64,000 nt of DNA. Origin: Tillandsia leiboldiana. Taxonomy: Eukaryota > Streptophyta > Magnoliopsida > Poales > Bromeliaceae. Numbering within the stretch: position 1 is the stretch's first letter; the number at the start of each line of letters is the position of its first letter. Positions 37,184-47,631 of the stretch are shown piece after piece. A model generated the notes under the pieces. That model worked only from the letters and a program-made list of their open reading frames with translations, searched no databases and was not told the origin of the DNA. Where the stretch lies: positions 19,850,484 through 19,914,483 of the forward strand of contig CM055066.1 in NCBI GenBank assembly GCA_029204045.2, in the 5' to 3' direction. The position numbers were made by a program, and so were the translations under genes.

Positions 37184-38071
37184 CTAATATAGGGGTGACC
37201 GACACTTGCGTCCATACAACGCTTCAAACGGAGCCATCTGAATGCTCGCCTGATAGCTGTTGTTGTACGCAAACTCAACTAATCCCAAGTGTCGGTACCA
37301 TCCTCCTCCAAAGTCCAGAACGCATGCTCTCAACATATCCTCGAGGGTCTGAATAGTGCGCTCTGACTGCCCATCGGTCTGTGGGTGGAATGCTGTACTA
37401 AATCGGAGCTGCGTCCCCAAGGCTGTCTGTAAACTCCTCCAGAAATGCGAGACAAACCTCGGGTCTCTATCTGATACGATGGAAACGGGTACCCCATGCA
37501 ATCTAACCACCTCAGCCAAGTACACCTGTGCCAGTCGCTCCATCGGCCAATTCATCTGAACCGGTAAAAAGTGAGCGGACTTGGTAAGCCTGTCCATGAC
37601 TACCCAGATAGCATCCGCTCCCGTTTGTGCTCTCGGCAAACTAGTGACAAAATCCATCGTAACATGTTCCCATTTCCATTCGGGGATTGGGAGACTCTGC
37701 AACTTGCCAGCAGGTACACGATGCTCAGCCTTTACTTGCTGACAAGTTAGACAGTGTGCTACAAATCTCCCGATGTCTCTTTTCATCCCATTCCACCAAA
37801 ACTGTGCCTTAAGATCCCTATACATCTTAGTCCCACCAGGATGGATGGTATAAGGTGTATAGTGGGCCTCCCTCAAGATCTGCTCTCGGATCTCTGCATC
37901 CATAGGCACACAAGCTCGGTCCCTGTACCGCAGTACTCCCGCAGCATCAACTAAAAAGTACCCTATCAAACCAGTCTGCATCTGCTCTCGAATCCTCATC
38001 AGGTGGGGGTCCTCACTCTGTCTCTCCCGAATCCTGTCCAACAGAGTGGGCTGCACGACTAGAGACATAAG
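37184..38071 (-). CDS. Gypsy integrase segment
   Basis: The zinc-binding HHCC region includes HPGGTKMYRDLKAQFWW and CLTCQQVKAEH. The catalytic core has D in TMDFVTSLP, D in IVSDRDPRFVSHFW and E in GQSERTIQTLEDML, so all three DDE residues are present. The segment ends at the TAG at 37184-37186, within the motif RKCRSPLY. It inserts the cDNA copy into host DNA. In frame with RNase H upstream across a TGA at 38072-38074. Confidence 0.92.
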   Translation of the reverse strand, partial: LMSLVVQPTLLDRIRERQSEDPHLMRIREQMQTGLIGYFLVDAAGVLRYRDRACVPMDAEIREQILREAHYTPYTIHPGGTKMYRDLKAQFWWNGMKRDIGRFVAHCLTCQQVKAEHRVPAGKLQSLPIPEWKWEHVTMDFVTSLPRAQTGADAIWVVMDRLTKSAHFLPVQMNWPMERLAQVYLAEVVRLHGVPVSIVSDRDPRFVSHFWRSLQTALGTQLRFSTAFHPQTDGQSERTIQTLEDMLRACVLDFGGGWYRHLGLVEFAYNNSYQASIQMAPFEALYGRKCRSPLY

Positions 38072-39506
38072 TCAAGCAGAGACCCCAGGGGACACAACCT
38101 CGAGCTCTAACCGCCTCATCTGCTCAAGTAATGGCGCCTGATCGGTGATCATCAAAGATAGACTCTGTACTGCTCTCCTGCTCAGGGCATCAGCAACCAC
38201 GTTGGCCTTGCCAGGATGGTATAATATGTCTACATCATAATCTTTCAACAATTCCAACCATCTGCGCTGCCTCAAGTTGAGCTCCTTCTGTGTGAACAGG
38301 TATTTCAAGCTCTTGTGGTCGGTGTAAATCTCGCAGTGCTCCCCATACAGGTAGTGGCGCCACAACTTTAGTGCAAAAATCACTGCAGCTAGCTCCAAAT
38401 CATGGGTAGGGTAATTCTTTTCATAATCCTTCAGTTGCAGAGAGGCATAAGCGATTACCCTTCCCTCCTGCATCAGCACGCAACCAAGTCCACTGTGCGA
38501 TGCATCGCTGTATATCACGTATCCTTCCCCCATAACGGGGAGGGAAAGGATAGGAGCCGACATCAATCTGTTCTTTAATTCCTCAAAGCTCCTCTGGCAA
38601 TCCTCACTCCAAGTAAACTTAATCCCTTTTCGCGTCAAACGAGTGAGGGGTGTGGAAAGTTTCGCAAAACCTTCCACAAACCGACGGTAATATCCTGCTA
38701 AGCCCATGAAACTGCGGACCTCTGATACCGTCGTCGGTCGGGGCCAATCCCGGACTGCCTCGATCTTCGCCGGGTCTACTGCCACTCCAGCGGCTGAAAT
38801 CACGTGGCCCAAAAAGACAACCTCCCGAAGCCAGAAATCACACTTAGATAACTTGGCATACAACTTCCTCTCTCTCAGAAGTTGTAGCACAATCCTCAAG
38901 TGCTCGTGCTCCACATCGCTTCGGGAATAAACTAGGATGTCATCAATAAAAACAACGACGAACCGATCCAGGTATGGTCGAAAAATCCTGTTCATTAAAT
39001 CCATAAAAGCAGCAAGGGCATTTGTCAATCCAAAAGGCATGACGGTGAACTCATAATGCCCATACCGCGACCTGAATGCCGTCTTTGGGATGTCCTCGGC
39101 CTTCACCTTCAATTGGTGGTAACCAGACTGTAAGTCAATCTTGGAGAAGACACAAGACCCTTGCAGCTGATCAAATAAGTCATCAATGCGCGGCAAAGGG
39201 TACTTGTTCTTGATGGTCGCTTTATTCAGCTCCCGGTAATCAACGCACAGTCGAAGCGAACCATCTTTCTTCTTCACAAATAGCACCGGTGCTCCCCAAG
39301 GCGATACACTCGGTCTCACAAAACCCTTGTCCATTAAGTCCTGGAGTTGCGCCTTTAATTCTCGCAGCTCAGCCGGTGCCATTCGGTAAGGAGCCTTAGA
39401 GATTGGCGCAGTTCCTGGGACTACGTCAATCAAAAACTCAACCTCCCTATCCGGCGGCATACTAATCAGCTCTGGAGGAAACACATCCGGGAACTCGTGG
39501 GCAATC
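38072..39506 (-). CDS. Gypsy reverse transcriptase and RNase H segment
   Basis: Sense order: PPDREVEFLIDVVPGTAP linker, DKGFVRPSVSPWGAPVLFVK, LCVDYRELNK, FSKIDLQSGYHQLKV, FGLTNA, the active site VVFIDDILVYS, FLGHVIS, then RNase H beginning YSDASHSGLGCVLMQ with ELAAVIFALKLWRHYLYG and YTDHKSLKYLF. All RT catalytic aspartates are present. The frame upstream of 39506 is replaced by the TRIM and resumes at 40083. A TGA at 38072-38074 separates it from integrase. Confidence 0.93.
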
Positions 39507-40082
39507 TGTGACGCCCGACTTCCCAGGGGGTCACCCATCCTAGAACTACTCTAGCTCTAGCACGCTTAACTCTCATGTTCCTCTTGGATCTTGCTACCAT
39601 CCAAAATGCTATAGCCGGGTTAGAGATTTAGTCCTATTATATCATTTATATAGAGGACTAATCCAAATTCCGGGGGTGTCACATTCTCCCCCACTTTAAG
39701 CCCTGACGTCCACGTCAGGCTCAAGCACACTCACAAGCACCAGGCGATGTGAGACTCGTCTCGCTAGCCTTAGCCGACCTTGTGAGGAGCTGCACTCCAC
39801 TCACAACGGTCATTAGCCGGGGAGCCTCGCTCTACCCGCTATATAACCGTGGCTCAGCCGAGACTCATCTCACATTTCTGGCTGGTGAATGTCTCTGATA
39901 CCAACTGTGACGCTCGACTTCCCAGGGGGTCACCCATCCTAGAACTACTCTAGCTCTAGCACGCTTAACTCTCATGTTCCTCTTGGATCTTGCTACCATC
40001 CAAAATGCTATAGCCGGGTTAGAGATTTAGTCCTATTATATCATTTATATAGAGGACTAATCCAAATTCCGGGGGTGTCACA
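39507..40082 (-). mobile_element. TRIM (terminal-repeat retrotransposon in miniature)
   Basis: Two 177-bp LTRs (39507-39683 and 39906-40082) differ at one site (CGCCCGAC versus CGCTCGAC). Each begins TGTGACG and ends GTGTCACA on the plus strand. Perfect 5-bp duplications CAATC flank the element (39502-39506 and 40083-40087). The 222-bp interior has a tRNA-Met primer site (minus TTGGTATCAGAGA, about 39892-39904) beside one LTR and a purine tract (minus AAGTGGGGGAGAAT, about 39684-39697) beside the other. At 576 bp with no coding capacity it is a textbook TRIM, inserted recently between protease and RT of the Gypsy element. Confidence 0.96.
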
Positions 40083-40265
40083 CAATCGGGATATCCGCGA
40101 GTCCCGGAGCCGCCGTAGGCTCCTTAACCACAGATGCCATAAAGGCTACGCATCCACTGCGCATCATCTGCCTCGCACGAGAAGTCGAAACCACAGAGGC
40201 AAAGAAAGCACTCTGGCACCCCCCGAAAACGAACACCTCCTGGCCTGGCTAGCTAAAAGTAACAG
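40083..40265 (-). CDS. Gypsy protease-RT linker segment
   Basis: In sense it reads TFS-stop-PGQEVFVFGGCQSAFFAS, then VSTSRARQMMRSGCVAFMAS and PTAAPGLADIPI, after which the TRIM interrupts. It joins in frame to the segment ending CAARTV at 61544 once the nested block is removed. One TAG lies near 40250. Confidence 0.85.
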
Positions 40266-40715
40266 TGTAGAGTACCGGGATTTGATAGAGCGCACCGACC
40301 TCGCAAGATGGCGTGGAGCGGAGGAAATTGTCACGAGCGTTCCACATGTGATTACAGATGAGTTCGGGTCGACTCGGATCAACGCGGAAGCCCCAGGTCG
40401 ATTCGGGGTTTTCCGGGCATTGTCCGCCGTTAGAAGACTGACTTCGGGGAAGCCTCGACTCCACAGTGGAGTGCGGAAAATTGGGAAATGTTACGGAATT
40501 TGAGTTGGCGTAATTTCGTGAAAGGTTCAAGTCTTGAAGATTGAAGGTGAAGAAGGTTGGATCATTCAAGTCAATCTCAAGAAAGAAGAATTCAAAAGGA
40601 TCAGGTATGTTTAACTAAAGATTTTTGGTGATCCGAATACTTCTTGTAGTGTAGAAACACCAGGAAGAATTTTTCAGTGCATAAAAATCAAAAACTGGAC
40701 ATGGGATATGTTCAG

Positions 40716-41000
40716 GATCCGGATCAGATATTCCAATCCGGATCCCGAAGGGTGTTCGTTCATACACTGGTTCAATCCGGATCGCAGCATCCCATGATCC
40801 GGATCCCGAACACTAGTTTTACCATTTTACTTGCACGATCCGGATCAGGATTTGTAATCCGGATCCCGAACGTTGATGTTTGGTGAAACTGTATGAACGA
40901 TCCGGATCAGCCATTCCGATCCGGATCTCGAACCATCGTTTTTCTGGAAACCATCTTTCTTGCTACTGCAATCCGGATCGCCCAAATCCGATCCGGATCG
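40716..41000 (+). repeat. ATCCGGATC palindrome array upstream of the Copia TATA box
   Basis: Ten copies of the palindrome-containing word ATCCGGATC occur as five pairs. The second member of the first pairs is usually followed by CCGAA. The array ends about 65 bp before the TATA box, the position of a promoter-proximal binding-site array. Confidence 0.9.
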
Positions 41001-41065
41001 CCGTCCGTAAAAATTCCAGAAATGGTAGGTTTTTGATTCTTATCTCCTTCCTAGGGTTTCTAACC

Positions 41066-41073
41066 TATAAATA
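41066..41073 (+). promoter_or_regulatory. Copia LTR TATA box
   Basis: TATAAATA in the context ACCTATAAATAGACCC, 800 bp into the LTR; the transcript leader would begin about 30 bp downstream. Confidence 0.75.
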
Positions 41074-41360
41074 GACCCTATGATTCATTTTTCTAGGGCA
41101 ATCCAGATAATCCACATAGAGCCGTCATATTCAAATATCATTCTATACGGCCTAAGATCCACATTTAGAGAAGAAAGGAAATCATTAGATATTACTCTAT
41201 GTTTCTTCATCTATATTGATTAGTTTGATTCTAGGTTTTCATACTCACATCTTGAGTTGAATCAAACTAATGAATACTTAGATGGTATTTCCTATCTATC
41301 TTTGATCTAAGTATTCGGCGGATCATCACCACCCAAAAACAACGATTTCCCCAAAATCGG

Positions 41361-41540
41361 CGCGTGGACTCGCGTGTCCTTGTGGATTCAAGGTTCAACC
41401 GCTCTCGTGGATTCGGAGCGAGGTACGTTCGTGGATTCGAAGCGTGCTACTGGGTGAAGACCGTGGATTCGGTCGGACGTCGTGGACTCGACGTTGGACG
41501 CCGTGGATTCGGCGTTGGGCGCAGATCGTGGATTCGAGAA
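41361..41540 (+). repeat. Array of short inverted repeats around a constant GTGGAYTC core
   Basis: Eight occurrences of GTGGATTC or GTGGACTC, most bracketed by complementary arms that differ from unit to unit: CGC/GCG (core 41364), CCTT/AAGG (41382), GCT-C-TC/GGAGC with a bulge (41407), TTC/GAA (41431), GACC/GGTC (41463), ACGTC/GACGT (41482), ACGCC/GGCGT (41503) and TC/GA (41528). They lie about 300-440 bases after the TATA box, so in the element's RNA leader. Confidence 0.9.
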
Positions 41541-41872
41541 GCGTCGTGGAGCGAGCGGAGAAGATCCTCTAGGAGCGTATGGAAAAGGTTGAGTCGTAAG
41601 TGTGTACGGTAAATCACCTTGTACGTGTTTTAATTCTAGTGAATTTCGCCGTGTTATCGGTCCCGTGGTTTTTTACTCCGGTTTGGAGTTTTTCCACGTA
41701 AAAATCTTGCGTGTTCATTTTTATTTCCGCATTGGGTTTTATTGCGCAATGATTTTTTGAGTGTTTATTGTTTACACCTATTCACCCCCCTCTAGGTGTT
41801 TTTTTCCCTATTTAGATCTATATTTCATATAACCCAACAAGTGGTATCAGAGCAGGAATAGGGTTGTAAACA

Positions 41873-42576
41873 ATGGTTGAAGGTGGAAACATCAATCGAC
41901 CCCCTTTCTTTGATGGAACAAATTATGCGTACTGAAAAGTACGGATGAAAGCCTTTTTAATTTCCATCGACGAAAGGGTGTGGCAATCAATTGAATTAGG
42001 ATGGTCTAATCCAACTGAGATTATTTATGATGTTCGCACCTTAAAACCTAGGTCGAAATGGACCAAGGAAGAGTTAGACTCATCTTCTTACAATGGCAAG
42101 GGAATTAATGCTATTTTTAATGCCTTATCTCAAACTGAATTCTCTCGCGTCTCGGCATGTGAGACTGCGAAAGAAATCTGGGATGTTCTTCAGGTTACAC
42201 ATGAGGGAACTAACCTCGTGAAGATTCAAAAGCTGCAAATGCTTATGAGCAGATTTGACTCCATTTTTATGGCAGAAAATGAATCTTTCACGGACTACTA
42301 TACACGATTGCAAGATATCGTAAATTCATGTGCTAACCTGGGAGAGAAGATTCCAGAATTTAAGGTTGTAAGAAAGATCTTAAGAACTCTTCCTGAACGA
42401 TTTCGCCCAAAGGTTACAGCCATTGAAACTATTAAACACCCGGACGAAATACGTGTAGAAGAATTAGTTGGTTCATTACAAACTTATGAAATGACATTTA
42501 CTACTAACTATTCTTCTGGAAAAGCATCCTCTTCTAAGTCTTCAGGTTATGCGTTGAAAACAACTAAGGAAGAAGA
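41873..42576 (+). pseudogene. Copia gag, first part (Sirevirus-like)
   Basis: ATG at 41873 lies 19 bases after the primer site. The reading RPPFFDGTNYAY then TGA at 41933-41935 (where W is expected) then KVRMKAFLISIDERVWQSI is the typical Copia gag start. It continues through AKEIWDVLQVTHEGT, LQMLMSRFDSIFM and RKILRTLPERFRPKVTAIE, the capsid region. The frame is cut at 42576 by the solo LTR and resumes at 46352. Sirevirus-type affiliation is inferred from gag style and the large extra region after pol. Confidence 0.85.
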
Positions 42577-42581
42577 CGCGG

Positions 42582-45500
42582 TGTCACGCCCTGGCGTCGA
42601 AACTGCGACCCGGGCTCGCTAACAGATCCGCCGCCCATACGGTGAACCCCGTATAGACGAAGCGTCAAACCTGCAAAAGATAGATACTAAACTACCCAGA
42701 TATCAGAGCTGAAAATAAACCACTAGAAATAAAATAAATTAGTACAAAGTCCTCACCAAAGTACAAGTCACTCAACTCAGAAGGAAAAATACAACTCTAT
42801 ACCTCACTACAAGGTCTCTCAACAAGAAACTCTCAAAATAAAAAGGGTACATCTACTCTCTGGACGACGACTGGTAGGGATCTAGCTCGCGACTCCCTCA
42901 CCACGATCAGAAGAAGCAGCAACAGGAGCAGCAGGAACAGGAGTAGAAGTCCCTGTGGGAAAATACACCACGACGGGTGTGAGAACTACGTCCCAAGTAG
43001 TTCTCAGTGGGTGCCGCCAACAAGCCCAACGGACTGCCCACTAAGTCTACTAGAGGCATAAAGTAACAAAATAAAACTGAAATGAAAGGGCTGGAAAAGT
43101 AACTCTACAGCTACTATGCCTCTATCTAGATGCTCAAGAAAAGGAACAGATGAAACGTGATGCATCTACTAACACACACAGTAAACTCACCAAATCTAAA
43201 CTGACTGCCTCAAAGGGTCCAGTCAAACCTGCGCCCACCTACTGCCGCATATCCTCAACAGGACGGGTCTACCGTAGGGTGTCCGTGACTGCCGCTAACT
43301 GGGCCAGTCAGAGGGACGGCGTCGACAAGTCGCGATAGCAAGTAACAGGCCCAACTCCGGAGTGGCTCTCGAGGGGAGCGACCCCACCGAGGAAAGTATC
43401 CGCGTATCTCTGTCGAGCTCAAATATGGCTCATGCAGGCTATAGTCCAAACCACGATCAACAAGATCGACCAACAACACCAACTCTCAACCACAAGCTGG
43501 AAGTCACACCGCTGGGGCCACCGTTCACCAGACGGCTCCCACAACAGAACACTAAACTCTCCAGAAAGACCGACACCATAAGGGTTCGGAAACCCGATAG
43601 ACCGGTGCTAAGAACCCTATCAAACAAGAACAGACTCTAGGCTCCGACTATCGAAGTTTCCGATCCCTTATAGTTCGGGAAAGCAATAATCACAGTACAA
43701 CTCGCAGAAGACACCAACAGGGCCCGAAAGTCCCGGGAGACCTACCCCTACAACCCTATCAAACAAGAACAGGTTCCAGGCTCGGCCCCCGTGGCTTTCG
43801 TCCCGACAGAGGAACGGCCCCTAGAACCCAGACCACTCGAATCCTTTCGAGTGGGGAGATTTACAGGAAAAAGGTGACATTTGTTATTGAAAACTAATTT
43901 GATCTGGAAGAAATCCATATTTAATGATTTTAGTTCTTTTTAGAAAAACAGTTAGAAAACAAGTGTTTTACCCAAACCCCGAAGGGCTGATGCCTTTGTC
44001 CAATCAAACAAGAACAGACTCCAGCGGCCCTTCGATGTTTGGAAGAAAATATTGGTAGACTAAAATCATGTATATGTCGAAAAGGGTTCTGGGTTCTAGG
44101 TCCGGCTAACACTAGTACACTACTGCCACTAACACAGTGGCGACGACCCAAACAGGGGAAAACAAGATCTCTCGGGTCCACCGTTTACCCCAAACGGTTC
44201 CCGATACAGACAAGCGAACCACCACATCTACCAGACTCCACTCTGCTCCCAAGCACGAGTGCAAATGCATCCCACACTAAAGAGAAGTCCCGACCGCTCG
44301 GCCCACTACCCGGGCGAGGATAACACTAAGTCCAGGAATGCGACATAAAGTGTGAATGTCTAAACATAAATAACCCTAGCCCAAGTGAGGGTTTTCTACT
44401 GGTCTGGTTACACATGCAACATATGACGGGGGTGCTAGGTCAGGTTCCAATATAACAAATATTTAACATGATAGTAGGAAGCAAGAGATCACAAGATCGA
44501 CAGATAAAACAAGGATCAACAATTCCTACACTCTAACATGCTACCCAAGTCCAATCACTATCATGCATGATTCTATAGCAATAGAATTAGAGCACAGTCC
44601 ATAGATCTTGAAAGCAAGCCACCCACCTGAAGGTGCACAACTGTCCAGGGTCGTACAGCTGAAAATACCAGGAAATCCAAATCTCCTACTCCAAAAGATC
44701 CAGCAACACTCGTAACTCTCCTGGGTACAACACAAAGTCCACAAATACACATCAAGTCCAAAACTGTCCATAAAAACATACACAGAATTTCAGTCCCAAA
44801 GATGTCCCTTTTTCACCTGCTGAAAATGGCCAGAAAAATCCAATAAAAATATCACAGCGATCCTCGTGTCGATATCTTCGAAACGGTGCCCTGCACGTCC
44901 AAATCCGAGCCCCGTAGGCCGAGTTACAAATTCTACAGTACAGGTGCGCAAACACTCACAACCACACAACTGTAAAACTCTGCACAGTAAGAGGGGAAAC
45001 AGTATACCTTCGGGCAAGCCTCATAAAAATCCCAAAAAAATACGATGATAATCCTCGCGACGAGTAGATCCAAAAAGTGTATAGGCTCGTCTCGATCCGA
45101 TGTCCAGTTGAGGAGATAAAATTCCGGCAAGGGGCCGCTGTCCAAAAACTCCACCAGAAAACAGCGGCTTAGAAATGCCTCAAAAACCGTGTCATAAACT
45201 CTGAATCCAGCAAGATGATCAACACAAAAGTCGAAGACGTACCTCTCGTGATTCCAACGCCGCAAAAATCGTCCAAAAATACTGACGGAGTAGCTCTGTG
45301 GACATCTCAGATCGAACTGCGACGATAACGGGCCTCCGATGAAAGATCGCCACACTGCGTTCCGATGCCGAAGTCGTCGACGCCGCGGCTTCCAAAAAAT
45401 CCGGGCCTCTGCCAGAAGATGCGCAAGATGAAGATCTCCAACTTTGCTAAAGGGGCCATGGGCAGGGGAGCTCGGGAAAGGGGGCAAAAAGCCCAAGCAA

Positions 45501-46346
45501 GCCAGCTATTTATAGGCCCAGCCCGAAAATCCACCTTTTGGGCTTTTGGCCCAAAGTTTCGGGCGCCCGGTACTTCCGGGCTGCTACAGTAACGGGCCCG
45601 GCCCGTTACTGTTCACGCCCGGAAAATCCCCAGGCCGCCACGTGTACACCCAAACAGCAAACAGCTGTTTGGGCCAACAGCCATGCGCCACGTGGCCGAA
45701 CCCCGCGACGACACGTGGCGTCCACACCGGGAGCCTCGGGTCAACGCGCCCACGCCGCGCCCCACGTGCGCCCACGCATGCCTGTCGGGCACGCAGCCCG
45801 AGGTACCAGCTCCCCGCACCATGGACCGCGCGCACAACGCCGCGCCAACCCCGATCTGCCACGTGTCCAGTCCCGGTCCACCGTGCACCCGCGCCAATCC
45901 CGCGGACCGCGCCCACTGCGCCCGCCAACCGGGAGCCGCCACGTGGCCAGCCCCCGGGTGCACGCCTCCGCGGTGGACCGCGCGCCTCCGCCGCCGCCAG
46001 CCGCCGCGCTCCGCCGCCCGCCGCCGCCGCCGGCGCCCCTCCGGCGGCCGGAACAGTACCAAATCACCTCGAAATCCGTGCCGGGTCATCCGGGCTCCGA
46101 AAAATACAAGTAAATAGTCCATCTTGACCGTTTTCGCGCGCTGAATCCAAATCCGAAGTCTGATTTGCCAAATTCCACTTCTACAATTTACCAAAAATTC
46201 CCGGAAAGCAAACTTGATCCGTTTTTTCATGCCGGGTCCAATCCTTGGGTCCAATATGCGCACAAACACCTCTAACACCCAACAGGGGTCTCCAGAAGCC
46301 GCAGATCCAACAGTAATCCAAACGTGGGAATTTCCGGGTCCTCACA
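42582..46346 (-). mobile_element. Solo Gypsy LTR inserted in Copia gag
   Basis: Plus-strand start TGTCACGCCCTGGCG, end GGTCCTCACA, 3765 bp, with perfect duplications CGCGG (42577-42581 and 46347-46351). Interior domains are absent, so it is a solo LTR. It carries the invariant block (about 43356-43390), TATA near 45511-45521 and six CACGTG boxes (45639, 45689, 45712, 45763, 45860, 45940). It is diverged from the other LTRs and represents a separate subfamily. Confidence 0.93.
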
Positions 46347-46351
46347 CGCGG

Positions 46352-47631
46352 ATACATCCTCCTCGGACGATGACGAGAACCTTTCTATGGAGGACTTTGA
46401 GAAGCAACTCGCTCTCTTGACAAGGAAGTTTCGCCGCAACTTTCGAAGGGGTAATTCAAGTAAATCTCCATCCTTCGGAAAGTCGAAGAAAGCCAAGGGT
46501 ACTTCAAGTTACAAGTCAAGAAAGCAAGAGAACTTCTCAAAGGATAAGAAAAGTTCAGAGGGACAACTACAATGCTTCAAATGTCGAGGCTACGGCCACA
46601 TTGCAACGGAGTGTCCCAACAAGTATCCGGCAAAGAAGAAAGCGATGCAAGTCGTCACTTGGGATGACAACTCAACGTCAAATGAGTCGTCTTCAAGTGA
46701 TGAAGAAGAAAGCGCAACGGCATTCCACGCGTCCACATCTTCACCATTCATGTGCTTAATGGCAAGTACATCCGAGTCACTGTCCAACTCCACTGTTGAA
46801 AAGAATGCAACGGACAATGAATCGGATGATTCGGAAGGTGAAGATTTTGCTTTAGCCTACCACAGACTTTTGAGGGATTCAAAGAAAGTGGCTAAGCAAA
46901 ACAAGAGTTTGAGAGGGAGAGTGCATGATCTCGAAGAAGAAGCAAAAAGGGCAACTTCTCTCTCAAACGCTCTTGAAGTGGAAAGGGAAAATCTGATAAA
47001 AGTAAATGTTTCCCTTCAAGAGTCCAATGAGCTTTTTGAGAAGGAACATACAAAACTGGTGGATAAAGCGTATCACTTCTCAAAGCTCTACAACGAGGCT
47101 CGATAAAATAACCTGGAAATGACAAAGGCCATCTTCCAACTCAAGGATGACTTGCAGCGATTCTCTTCTGGAAGGAGTAAGTTGGATAAACTTCTTGGTC
47201 TTGGTCAAACAAATCGGTTCGGCCTCGGGTACACTCGAACTGAAAACAGTTCAAGTTCGAGTGGGACAGTCTTTGTGCCCCAGTCGGTATCTCCTCCTCC
47301 GACACCGCAACTAACGACAAGCAACGACAACAAGCCTACTTCATCCTCCTCGGGATCGTCAAGTACTAAGGTATGTTTTCGTTGTGGCATTTTAGGGCAC
47401 ATAAGGAGAAATTGCAAGATGGGAGCCAAACGCTCAACTCAAGCACTTCTTGCAACGACTACCAAAAGGGCGCCTCCCCGGAATTCAAAGCAAAACTTTT
47501 CAAATGAAAAGAGCCTTGGTAGTTCACCGTGCAAGACGACATCATCAAGGAGCGGCAATCGATCTGACAAGACGCTTTCACCTAGGAGAATAACCTCACG
47601 ACCATTACCGACGCACTCCAAAAAGGTTTAG
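46352..47631 (+). pseudogene. Copia gag, second part: zinc knuckles and coiled-coil
   Basis: Continues the gag frame after the solo LTR: SSSDDDENLSMEDFEKQLAL, an RK-rich tract, then a CCHC knuckle CFKCRGYGHIATECP. An acidic serine-rich region and a leucine/glutamate-rich stretch likely to form a coiled coil (about 46890-47100) follow. A second knuckle, CFRCGILGHIRRNC, is at about 47370-47412. In-frame stops TAA (47104-47106) and TAG (47629-47631) break the frame. Two knuckles separated by a coiled coil make this a long gag for a Copia element. Confidence 0.85.

Larger units (their letters stand above)
40266..41839 (+). repeat. 5' LTR of the Copia element (left boundary uncertain)
   Basis: The right boundary is firm: ..ATATAACCCAACA at 41839, then a tRNA-Met primer site TGGTATCAGAGC at 41842-41853. 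A TATA box TATAAATA is at 41066-41073. The left boundary may be 40266 (TGTAGAG), or a later TG if the first few hundred bases belong to an outer Gypsy LTR. The LTR holds an ATCCGGATC array before the TATA box and an array of small inverted repeats after it. The partner LTR is not visible and may lie in the gap. Confidence 0.7.

Noticed and set aside
39507..39538. Upstream start of the Gypsy RT frame at 39538
   Set aside because: The first codons come from the inserted TRIM, not from pol; the true pol sequence resumes at 40083.
41361..41540. CRISPR-like array (short repeat with variable spacers)
   Set aside because: The constant unit is only 8 nt, spacers are irregular, and the host is a plant nuclear genome; the complementary arms explain the pattern better.
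41842..41853. tRNA gene suggested by TGGTATCAGAGC; also near 25040, 39893, 53248 and 63549
   Set aside because: Only the 3' end of tRNA-Met is matched; each is a retrotransposon primer-binding site next to an LTR.
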